A DNA stretch of 64,000 nucleotides. Origin: Agarophyton chilense (Eukaryota > Rhodophyta > Florideophyceae > Gracilariales > Gracilariaceae). The notes beneath the pieces are model-generated. The model saw nothing but the letters and a program-made list of their open reading frames with translations, did not search any database and was not told where the DNA came from. A program made the position numbers and the translations under genes. Location of the stretch: positions 904,838-968,837 of the forward strand of contig JARGXX010000109.1 in the NCBI GenBank assembly GCA_030374765.1. Direction: 5' to 3'. Shown here in pieces: positions 45,989 through 55,571 of this stretch (the stretch's first letter is position 1; each line of letters begins with the position of its first letter).

Positions 45989-46668
45989 CGCCTTGATGGT
46001 AACCTGGAATGCAAAACCGGAGAAAGGTCGCGCAGTTACCGACGGGGACGATCAACACAAATAAGGTCTCACAACCGAAAGCTTCCACCACGGACCCAGG
46101 CCAACACCTCAATGGTTGTATCGACGTAGGCTCAGGCCCCATTGGCGCCACGAGTCAATCCTTACAAGGTAGACGAAACCTAAAAGGTCAAGAAGCCAGG
46201 AAACCTTCAGGAAAAGCCGGACAGTATGATTACGGTCGCAAAGCCCCCGCTTAAGGGCAGCAATATCTGAAGGGTTGTCGAGCTGTGGGAACGACCGAGC
46301 GGGACGACGCGCCCAGGGACCTAGAAGAGAAAGGAATTTTGAGTAACCGGGAAAGGTGCGATAACAACTTGGTTAGACAGTGGGCGATGCGGAAGCAGAA
46401 TCGCAAGCAAGCAGGGTTACTAGCGAAAAGGTGTCCGCTAGCGCGCTAGTTACACTGCATCGCCCTCATGGCAGTCCTTACCTGAATGGTTGTCGCTCAA
46501 TTCGTGCGCCGACGTCGTCCTGCGCCCTCCCCAACTGACACTGGCGCCGAGTTCTGAACGTCAAAGGATCGCGCGTCGCGCACAGACACCACTCCGATGC
46601 CCGCGCCATTGTCGCTCGCTACATCTCTATGGTTTGATGGGAGGAGACATGGGGCGTGCCTTACGGGT
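45989..46668. other. 3' untranslated region of chromovirus C
   Basis: This stretch lies between the antisense frames and the polypurine tract. No plus-strand gene is recognisable. It is the likely place for a promoter driving the antisense gene, but I see no definite TATA box. Confidence 0.5.
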
Positions 46669-46680
46669 AGAAAGGGGGCC
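46669..46680 (+). other. Polypurine tract of chromovirus C
   Basis: AGAAAGGGGGCC lies directly before the TGTCGTA start of the 3' LTR. Confidence 0.75.
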
Positions 46681-47315
46681 TGTCGTATAGTGGTAGAAGG
46701 GCTGACCTTTGAGGTTGTCAATATACTGCACCGACCCTGTAGGTGATGGGTGCGAGAGATCATCGGCCATGCAGCTCCGGGCGAGCTACCATCTAGGTGT
46801 TGTCAGCCACGTGTAGTGTTGACATGTACCTTCTGGTTGAGTAATTGTTAGTGATAGTAATTGTTATTATGCGTATTTTTGTACAGTGGTTGAGTGGCCA
46901 CCTGGCACTGTAGCCAGTGCTAGCCAGGTCTCTGACACTAGGTCAGAGACCGTACCTTTGCTGGAACCTCCCGGGTGATATGGAGAGTGCAGTCCACTGC
47001 ATATAGGGAACTGCACCTCCCCCATCCTAATCTGATAAAGACAGGCACCACTTGGGTCACGACTATACCTTTTGGTTGATTGTTTCTCAACTACCACACA
47101 GACTTTCCCGCGCGTCGACGCCTATCATCTTTCACCTACAAGGTATAGGCTAGTTACCCCGCCGTTTGCCCCTGCGGGTTTTCACGGTGCCCTGTTACCA
47201 TCGAGGTTTATTACGTCTATATTCTAAGGTTGAGCACCAACACGCTCCCTACAGTTGAGCGTCACTACGCTCCCGAGACAAGACATTAGCATACCCCAGA
47301 GGTGATTGTACGAGA
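46681..47315 (+). repeat. 3' LTR of chromovirus C
   Basis: It begins TGTCGTATAG and ends near TACGAGA. Compared with the 5' LTR it carries an extra copy of a roughly 25-bp unit (GTTGAGC...CGCTCCC, 47229-47253 and 47254-47274), present once in the 5' LTR. The exact 3' end is uncertain by a few bases because the canonical ACA end is altered. Confidence 0.9.
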
Positions 47316-48634
47316 ATTTTCAACAAGTCTCATCAAAACAGCTGTTCCATGCACATGTTTTAATTCAAAATGCTGTACATCTGGTTGCGTAGCTCCCATC
47401 GTGATTTCTATTTTCAGAATTGTTCCACTCCTTCGACAACACACTGTATTCAATTCAAAACCGTTATCAGGTTTCCTATCAAGAGCAGTGTAGAGTGGGA
47501 GTCCAGTTACAATCCATTTCTCTCCAAGTCCATGCCAACGTGACAAACTTTCGTTCACGCCCAAAGTGTATGAAAGAGTTACGAAAGCTTTCCAATGGTC
47601 ATTTATAGCTTTCACGAACTTAAAATCGCATGCTCACCTTCATTCTTCTGATATTTGATCGTTTTCAGGGCCACTGCAAACCAGAAATTGCCGTATATGT
47701 TCAAACCGATTGCGTGATATGATCTTTCTGAGCTGCAGAGATTAAATATATTTAGAAAAGTGTCTTTAGACCAAAGTGATCTTCCACTTGAAAACTCAAA
47801 GGGTGTCAATAACACCATCAAACCGAAAACCATCATAATTTCACCTCCTGTAGCCTGCTTCAAGGCTCTTCCTTCCAGCCGAGAGTTGGTAGGTCGAACC
47901 ATTTTTTCAAATGTGCTACAGGAAACATCCACATGAAGAACTCATATGGATAGATTCCTGAGGGTGCATGAATGACGGCGATTAAATCTCCAACAGGTCC
48001 CGTGACTTTCCATTGATGCATTTGCACTGGACCATTCAGAGTCAATGATACATTTTCCGTTGTCCATTTCGTCGAATGAACTTCCACAAAGCTGTCTAGC
48101 GTGTCACTATTTGTTACAGTAGGAGGTCTCAACGGATTAATTGTGTGATTTTCATCCCCATCCGTGACATTATGCTGCTCTTCATTGTTCAAAACTTCAG
48201 AAGTAAAGCAGCACTATTTATCTTCACGCTGGAAATGATGGCTTCTTGAGCAGTTTTCTGAACCTTGACATGATACCCGGCTTTATTATTGCAATTTTGA
48301 GAGTGTATACTTTCTCGCGACCAGGTGGCTCGAAGTTCATACTGCAAAAAGTGTGTCTTTGATTATTGTTGACAACAACGTCCACTTTTGTAACACTTCC
48401 GCTGACCAGTTTCGTCTTCCATTGCGTTCCAAAGAAGCATTTGAAATCGCTCTCTGATGTGATGAGACGCTCGCGGGTGTTTACTCTGTTTTCCACTACA
48501 CGACGGAGATCCATACATGATGACATATTTGAAAAATTATGAAAGAAAGAAGTAAAGATGATGTTGTTTACAGGTGGTGTATGATCGTCCGTGATCTTTG
48601 AGGTTGACGCCAGAGAAGAAGAGCGTGTTAACAA
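47316..48634 (-). pseudogene. piggyBac-like transposase, N-terminal piece
   Basis: Four minus-strand frames line up with the start of a piggyBac-like transposase. 48634-48224 is a 136-residue N-terminal part with a possible small beta-barrel (KTKLVSGSVTKVDVVVNNN). 48192-47860 has MHQWKVTGPVGDLIAVIHAP and YPYEFFMWMFP. After a one-base shift near 47930, 47932-47612 has EKMVRPTNSRLEGRAL and GGEIMMVFGLMVLLTPFEF. After another shift, 47615-47316 has LGVNESLSRWHGL (the first catalytic acidic region, here Asn-Glu-Ser in place of Asp-Glu) and a run up to VLMRLVEN at the chromovirus boundary. These blocks are the standard order of the DDE_Tnp_1_7 family. Confidence 0.7.
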
Positions 48635-48738
48635 CTTCTAGGCACAAAAATTTAAGGAAATTGAAAAAGTTTACAAAAATTATCGATGTTGTAGTTTTGG
48701 CCTCATATGAGGCCAGTGGCCGTATAGACACTAGGGGA

Positions 48739-49990
48739 AGCTTCCTACAAACAAAACACATACCAGTTCAATTCTGGTCCTTTGAAACGTGTTCCGACGG
48801 TTTGTTTTTAATTTCGCACGCTTCTTGGCTCCCTTTATCCGCAAGTTGGAAAGAAAAGAACATATCGAATTCGGAATACTAATAGAGTCGGAATACAAAG
48901 GTTTTGATGAGCTCCGGTAGCGGTCAGTACGGCCACCGATACTGGCTGTCCCTTGGCAGAACTTCTTATGCGTCTTGAACACTGATGTCGGCAATCTCCA
49001 GGTCTGTCGCATTCTCCTTCAGATGCACCCAGATTGCGACTTCCTACCGATCATATACTGAAGCTGTACGCTCAATAAGTCCGAACTGAAGTACACGACC
49101 ACCGAACGGGAATGCCTTGCCGTCTTCTTAGCAATTGTTCACTTACGGAGATATCTGTAGTCACAACGCTTCAAAATTCGCACGGATCATCTCTCCTTGC
49201 GGTTGACATTACTCCTAGCGGACGCATTCGCACGGCTAGCTCTATGGAGACTTCGCCTGATGGAATACGACTTCGACTTTTTCCACCGCCTGGGCATTAA
49301 TGGTCATTAAACACCAAGGGCAAATTCCATGTCGCATAGCTGCACGGAGAGGCACTACATGACCTCGCTGGACGACGAAGATATCTGCTTCATAGTAACG
49401 CAGTAGAAGATCCGAGATACTGAAACAATGGCAACAGTCACTATAGAAGGACAGAGCCACCCCACACCGACATGGAATTGGACTGGTTGCGACTCAGTCC
49501 AAATGACTCTCCTGTCACAAACGATATCACCGTCCCCACGGAGGAAAGCAATATCACACCGATCATTGTTGTAGAGCTCGTGCAAACCCAAGCTCACGAT
49601 TCTGCTAAGCCGTGTTAAAAACCATTGGGCACACCTCTTCTGCATTCGACATCAACTAGAACGCTATTTTTGTACCTTGTTACGCTTTGGACGGCTCTCT
49701 CTGAAATGTTGTCCTGAGCGCCCTCCGGTCACGAGTACTATGTCTGGCACACCATTGACGACTGATGGGTCACCCCGGCGCCATTCAGACATACGAGACC
49801 TTGCGCCAAGAGTTCTGTGAGCCGTTCATGCCCAATAACTTCTTCAAATCCGTCCGTGATTGACGCTCGTGTGCCAATGGATGGGAAACCCAATACCAGT
49901 GGCAGAAATCCCTGAAGCTGTTCACCATCGTAAGACCGCTGTAGTTCGAAGCAATGGATATTGCCGGTCCCATTTCCAAATCTCTGAAAT
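48739..49990 (+). pseudogene. Gypsy element B, right part 1 (RNase H and integrase start)
   Basis: Element B resumes with an AR-linker remnant (SFLQTKHIPV in the place of SFLGLxNVYRR) and RNase H: VLNTDVGNLQV near 48974 for the first Asp, and YTTTERECLAVFLAIVHLRRYL near 49093 for the Glu. The integrase zinc domain follows at 49770-49880 (HPGAIQTYETLRQEF, then RD-stop-RSCAN, where the first Cys of the CxxC pair has become TGA). The catalytic core starts with FEAMDIAGPISKSLK at the solo LTR boundary. Frameshifts are frequent. Confidence 0.75.
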
Positions 49991-50706
49991 TGTAGTATCC
50001 GCTCTAACGGAGAGAGCAGACACCTGCGACAGCGTTCGAGCTGCCGATGGGTTGCTTGCGGCGAAGGAAAAGGGGTGGTAGAGCTACCACACCAGCGAGA
50101 TAGAAGTGGGGTGTAAGGCCACTACTCGCCAGCGAGGGTGAACAGTGCAACTGTAAAACGTTGATAGAACATAGGTACGAGACGGCTTGTGAAGTGGTTG
50201 GGGGCTGACTATCTATTATAGCTCGTCCGGATCTCCGGTTAAGGAATCCTAAGCGAGGAACAGAATAGTCATGATGCCCATGTTGTCTTTTTTACTTGGA
50301 GTCCGCGCTCACCTATGGTACACTACATACTGTGTACCAGGGTGAGTGCCCAAATAAATATATAAATAATACCCAGTGGTCAGCCACTTAGCCAAACCAC
50401 TGTAAGGGTATGGTCCCTAATGGACGTCTAGCTACAAAGGGTAGTAAAGCCCTGCACGTGGATCGCCACTACATGTGCCGTTGCCAATATGGCATTCCCC
50501 TAGGAAGGGTCGCAACTATGCACGCGCCGTGGTAAGCCACTCTACCCATAACGCCACGTGTTCCACTAAGACATTCTGCCTCTAGGCATCCTATGCGGGA
50601 TGCCGCTTCATATCACAATTTCGATGATAACACTCACTTATGAGTTCCAACCGCGACTTCGACAAAAAACAACCTATCGGATTCCCCGACATAGTAGAAT
50701 AATACT
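49991..50706 (+). repeat. Solo LTR (family E) in the integrase of element B
   Basis: The 716-bp element begins TGTAGTATCC and ends AATACT (inverted AGTAT/ATACT). It is flanked by GAAAT on both sides (49986-49990 and 50707-50711). With it set aside, the host integrase frame reads on without shift (GPISKSLKCL, TAG, DVLLITDRSTKLYR). No other copy of this LTR was recognised in the window; the orientation shown is arbitrary. Confidence 0.82.
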
Positions 50707-51603
50707 GAAATGCTTATAGGACGTACTGTTGATCACTGACCGATCCACCAAACTATACCGATCCGTCTCATTTCGGTTGACAAACACACACGACGTCTCC
50801 AAAGCCTTTTTGAAACGCTGGGTTTATGTGTATTGTATCCCCGATTACATGTCAACACATACCGTCACGCAGTTCGTCTCGAAGTTTTTCGAGTCCAGGT
50901 GCACCGGACTTGGAGCGTAACACGTCCTAACGACACCTATCCCCCGCAAAGAAATGGGCTGGTAGAACGGCTTAACAAAACCGCGGTACAATGCCTGGAG
51001 CATTAAGTCGACGACCACCAACAGAACTGGAACGCGAACGTACTACCACTGGCGTACGGTTACAATTAAAAGGTGCATTGCTTGTTTGGGACACCACTGT
51101 TCGACCTGGAGCTTACAAACACTCTTTCCAGCGTGGTTTTAAACGAAAAAAGCTCCACATTGGATCCGGCAACTCCGACACAACCTACAACGGTTCAGAA
51201 GCAGTCTGTGTTGAATCACTTCCAGGCTACGCTCCAGATCGCTCAGCACAAACTCAGTACCTCGCAACAACGATATAAGGCAGATTTAGATCACTCCAAA
51301 CGGCTCACATTACCCTCTGAAGAAAGGAAAGAAGTCTTTGTCGACGGTCCTCATTACCGCGCAGGCAGCGCGGATCTTACCTACCAGAAGCACGTGTACC
51401 ATAAGTTACTTTCCAAGACGGTTGTGCCTTTCAAAGTCGATTATGCTACGGATGATACGGTAACGATCGATGAAGACAATATCTACAATACCATTAACAC
51501 CGAACATGTCACCGAAACCCATATATCCCAGGTCCGCTCCGCCCTCGTCTTACAAAGACGCTCGGCTCCATTGAAAGAGGTCGGTCAGTTCTGTAATATA
51601 TAG
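50707..51603 (+). pseudogene. Gypsy element B, right part 2 (integrase core and C-terminus)
   Basis: The integrase core continues (DVLLITDRSTKLYRSVSF, FLKRWVYVYCIPDYMSTHTV with a degraded second Asp region, then RKEMGW-stop-NGL for the usual PQTNGLVE). A last long frame (51073-51603) holds the post-catalytic region: LFGTPLFDLELTN, QRYKADLD, EVFVDGPHYR and VDYATDDTVTIDEDNIYNTI. No chromodomain or 3' LTR could be identified after it. Confidence 0.75.
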
Positions 51604-53070
51604 AAGGCCGAAACCAACTACATACGTCGATTACAACTTGCCGTGACCCTTGAAAGTTCTGAAATATGACACCTCCTTCAGCTGCATTGATTATTGTGTC
51701 CACAGCAGAGCCGTCATTTTGGACCTGCTGGATTTCCGTTGCTGCTGTGGAGAACTAAGTTTTGGTATCTTTTCCAAACAAGTTCTGGACTCCTTCTGAG
51801 CACATAATACAGTTTTGTAACTAAATAGCAGATATTTGGATTCGATATAAGATTCGTCGTGTATATTAAGCTGTAAAAACATCTAGAATAATGCTCGGAG
51901 GCCCGTCAGCCCACAGATATTTGTATCGTACGTCACCGCAATGAACAGAAAAATGGGCATGTTTCTAAAACCATCGAAAATAACCCAAAAATGGCCAAGA
52001 CGAGGACACAATGTGTTTATTTCAGTCGGAAAATGATGACAACTTCTAACTACTGAACATGAGAATGTTTGGTTTTTTAGGAAGACTCCACAATATGGCC
52101 AAAATGGGGCCAACCATGTTCTGACAGATTTTTGACGTAGCTGCCCACATCTCCTGCTTAATTCGGCTAAAATTAGATATTATTCGAGTTCTGTTGTGAT
52201 TCTCTATACGAGTCCCCTTAAAGACTAAGATGGAATACCTCCTTGTACATATTATATGTCCATACATGTCAAAACAATGACAAAAACCTGATTAAGTGTC
52301 TTGCTAGTCCCAGAGACAAACGTAAATTATAATTCCATCAATAGTAGAGCTTTGATGGACCTCCTTGAAAGTGACTCCTAATAACCTGGTAGATTTATGT
52401 CTGCAACAGGTTCCATCAGTCTTCGAGCCTAGAAAAACAGAAGGACAATGATTGCATATCCTAATCCAATGACTTCCCCCAAATTTTTGTAATAGAAAGC
52501 TGAAGAAAAAACTATGTCCATTATTATTGCAGGTGACACAACATGCTAGAAAAGTTCGCGAAACGGCTTGGTAGTCCAAATTTAAATAGCATTGTTGGCT
52601 TTTTGATCTGATGATTTTGTTTCTTGGATTTGAGGCATAACGAGATTCAAAATGTACGCTGCCTCGATGTTTTGTGGTCTAACGCAAAATCATACCGTCA
52701 CGATTGTCATCTCTTCCAGATGAAGTCTTGCAAGCCAAATTCGGTTCTTTGGGATTTTGAGGGTTTTCGACATTTGCGCATGTTCGACAGCATTTGATGT
52801 ATCCAACTCTTGTAGTACGTTTCTTACATCACTCTTTATATCAAAAAGTTGTCGTAAAACTAAAGTTTGACCAGTACCTGTTAGAGAAAAGCCTCTGAGA
52901 GAGTGTGGTTTCTAAGAAGAACAATCTCAGCAAGGTACTTGACTGGCATTGCTTGACTCAGTACAGGCACTCATCATGTCTGCCGAGAACCCGAACGGAA
53001 AACCCAAACACCCCATCGGTGCCTTAAGTATAGCAAATAGTAGCATAGGTGACAGACGTAGTGCAACAGT
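51604..53070. other. Intergenic, no gene seen
   Basis: AT-rich sequence lies between the end of element B and the copia insertion. Several frames of 60-90 codons lack motifs. Any 3' LTR of element B should be here, but I could not find its partner. Confidence 0.45.
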
Positions 53071-53075
53071 AGTCT
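53071..53075. other. Left target-site duplication of the copia element
   Basis: AGTCT is repeated exactly at 58159-58163 on the other side of the element. Confidence 0.85.
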
Positions 53076-53361
53076 TAACAATGGTTAGTGTGACACACAG
53101 GAGAGACTTCAAAGAACTGAGGCTGAACACAGAAAGTCAATGTAACTCAGGCGCAAGTCCTCTTTTCAATTTACAAGCAGCTACCTACAGAGTAGACTTA
53201 TATAGTTCTCAAAGCTGAGGTTAGACAAAAGTACATACATTACAAACAACATATAAAATACAAACTGCATGGCAACCATTCACGTGATATGAATCTGGCA
53301 AAGTCACAACCATTCAAATCTTATGACTCAGAATATCCGTGTTGGTCAAACATCATCAATA
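53076..53361 (-). repeat. 3' LTR of the copia element
   Basis: In element orientation it starts TATTGATGATG and ends CATTGTTA. It is identical to 57873-58158 except for three substitutions. A TATATAAGTC-like sequence inside may be the promoter TATA box. Confidence 0.93.
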
Positions 53362-53380
53362 CTCCTTTCTCTCTTTCAGC
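53362..53380 (-). other. Polypurine tract of the copia element
   Basis: On the minus strand a GAAAGAGAGAAAGGAG run lies immediately before the 3' LTR. Confidence 0.7.
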
Positions 53381-54023
53381 CGTAGTTCCTTTTTGTAGAC
53401 TTGGTTTCGGCCATGTCTTCAAACGCAATGTTGAGTCGACCATTGTAAAGAGTAAGCTGTAAGGCATCAATTAAGGGGCTATCCTTTTTCGTTAGCGCAT
53501 CGGACAGGTTGATTTCGCCAGGGATCCAAGTGATCTTATCAACGTTTCCGACTTGAAACTCAAATCTGATAGACGCGACATCTCCACGAATTGAACGATC
53601 TACAGAGTTCCGTTGCGTAGATAGGGACGTAAACAAATCTTTTGAGTCCACACACAGGTGAACATGTACATCTACGTTGAGCACCTCAGAATAGGCATGC
53701 GCTATACATTTGGCCTCATCAATAGCCTCAGCTGAGGCAAGTATCTCTGCTGCAGGCACACTCTTCACTGGTCTCTTTGATTTGTGAGAGATCCAAGATA
53801 TTGGGTGGTATATAGAGTTGTTTGCCAACTCGCCAACAAGGAGACCGGTAAGCACACCTAGTTGACCATTCTCATCTCTCTTGGACGCATCAGCAAAGAC
53901 CAGTACTGAGAGCTCATACTGCGCATTATCCATTGGGCGGGGGTAGTTGATCCTAGTACCAAGCTTCTTGAGCTTGCGAGCAATATTTTGTTGCTCTATC
54001 AGATGAGAAACTCTGCTTTCCGG
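53376..54023 (-). pseudogene. pol: RNase H of the copia element
   Basis: The frame continues directly from the reverse transcriptase after a TAA at 54024-54026. LSVLVFADASKRDENGQLGV supplies the first Asp, ILASAEAIDEAKCIAH the Glu and HLCVDSKDLFTSL the next Asp. VDKITWIPGEINLSDALTKK is the usual closing motif of copia RNase H (ADxLTK). All catalytic residues are present. The frame ends at 53376 next to the polypurine tract. Confidence 0.88.
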
Positions 54024-55571
54024 TTATTTCTGCTGCAGATATGACGCATAGAAAGAACAGAACGGGGAAGCAGCCGTGCCTATCCAGCCCAGTGAGCTAT
54101 TGGTAGAAGCAAAGTAAGACTTCTCAATTTCATTGAGTGGTTGGTCAAACTCCTTACGACGAGTACGAGATAAGGGGTATTCAGTTAAGGCGTTTAGCTT
54201 GTCATCAGCATTGGTTGAAACGGTAAGATCGTCCTCCTGGACTGTGTTGATGCCGAAGAATCTCAGTCGACGGGGTCCATTTGAAACAGTGCCAAGCTTG
54301 AACGATTCATTAAATCTCTCAACAAAGAGCTTAGCACATTCCCCAATACCAGCAGCTTTGATATCATCAACAATCTTAGCTACAATGAGCACCAACTTCC
54401 CGTCTTCAATCTTGTAGAACAGTTGCGGAACTTGTTGACATTGTGTCAATCCGAGATCAAAGAAGCACTTATCAGACTGCACTTGCCATTTTGCGTTAGC
54501 ATTGACTAAGCCATACGCAGCAGTTAGTAATAGCCAAAGGTGCGTAGACCTCATTCGACTTTCCTTGGGTGGCTTCACATACACATCACGACTAGCAGTG
54601 CCAGTCTGCAAAAAAGCCGCTTTAACGTCTGCTTTGTAAAGCTTCCAGCCAAACAAAGATGCGATAGACTCAACAATGCGGAGACCAGTTGGTGGACATG
54701 TCGTACAATCAGATGTAAGTACTTTCTTCAAGTCATCTTCATTTCCATGTGGTGCAATCCGTGCCTTCAGTTTGAGAGTAGAGTAATCGTTCTGTTTGAC
54801 CTTGTATAAAACGTGACTGTTGATAACATTTGCGCCGTGCGGCACTTCACTGCTAGGAACGGGACGGACAGTCTTCAGAAAAGTCTCCTCTTCGATCCTA
54901 TACGATTTCACAAGCGGAAACTGTTCAAATCCTTGTGCTTGGTGTCGCATAAAGGTTTTGTTCCCAAAGTGATCCAGCATTCGTTGCAGCTCAGTGGGTT
55001 CTTGGTCTATGTTCGTGACGGAGGATGAATTTGCAGTAACATGTGTACCTTCATACTGCCATTTTTCGTCGTCTAGGTTGAAGCGTTCTTTGTCACCATC
55101 ATCGTAAAGGACAGTAACACAGCCGTCACGATGCATCTTCTTCACAGTTCCACTGTAGTGCACATTATCATCTGGCCAGTACACCATCACGCGATCACCA
55201 CGATTAAGTGAACATGCATCTGGGTTCTCATGAGGATTGGCATTGGTATGCTCATCAGAAAAGTCTGCATCTTCATGAGTCGCACTCGACCGTCCTGAGG
55301 AAGCATTGCCATTGTCTACTTTTTTCCCATCATCCTTCTTTGTGGAAGTAGACATATCATCAATGGCATCATCGACAGCATCAATTGCCGATTGCACAGT
55401 GCTTGCAAAAGACTCTTCAGGTAGTGCTATGCAGATGTCTTCGAATGCAACAGTAGCACGTTTTCCTCCTTTCGCGGGTATGAGAACAGTACGAGCACTT
55501 GAATCAACAGCCAACACAATCTTGGGTGTAGACCATTTTCCTTTCTTTCCCATCCCAGTACTAGAGTAGAC
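54024..55571 (-). pseudogene. pol: Reverse transcriptase of the copia element
   Basis: The frame is 509 codons from its first ATG and lies in the same frame as gag upstream and RNase H downstream. A charged linker with a possible small beta-barrel domain (GDRVMVYWPDDNVHYSGTVK, then VLYDDGDKERF, Tudor-like) precedes the polymerase. The polymerase shows LKARIAPHGNEDD, GWKLYKADVKAAFLQTGTAS (first catalytic Asp), DVYVKPP, LLTAAYGLVNANAKWQ and VAKIVDDIKAAG, where the catalytic box is IVDD (54363-54374) rather than YVDD. The C-terminal NSSLGWIGTAASPFCSFYAS is typical of copia. It is bounded by TAG (55572-55574) and TAA (54024-54026). Confidence 0.88.

Larger units (their letters stand above)
36007..47315 (+). 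mobile_element. Ty3/gypsy chromovirus C with both LTRs
   Basis: An 11.3-kb element has 5' LTR 36007-36622, a candidate primer-binding site, gag, protease, reverse transcriptase, RNase H, integrase, chromodomain, an antisense gene, a polypurine tract and 3' LTR 46681-47315. Several stops and frameshifts make it inactive. LTRs differ visibly (8 mismatches in the first 88 bp by eye), so the insertion is not recent. No clean target duplication is seen. Confidence 0.95.
34238..48738 (-). mobile_element. piggyBac-like transposon, interrupted by two later insertions
   Basis: The minus-strand transposase is found in three pieces (47316-48634, 35804-36006, 34606-34917), separated by chromovirus C and a solo LTR. 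Near both outer edges stand matching palindromes: TGGCCTCATGAGAGGCCA at 34258-34275 and TGGCCTCATATGAGGCCA at 48698-48715. Gypsy element B sequence ends just left and resumes just right, so the transposon sits inside B. Exact termini are uncertain; I could not identify intact TTAA target copies. Confidence 0.65.
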
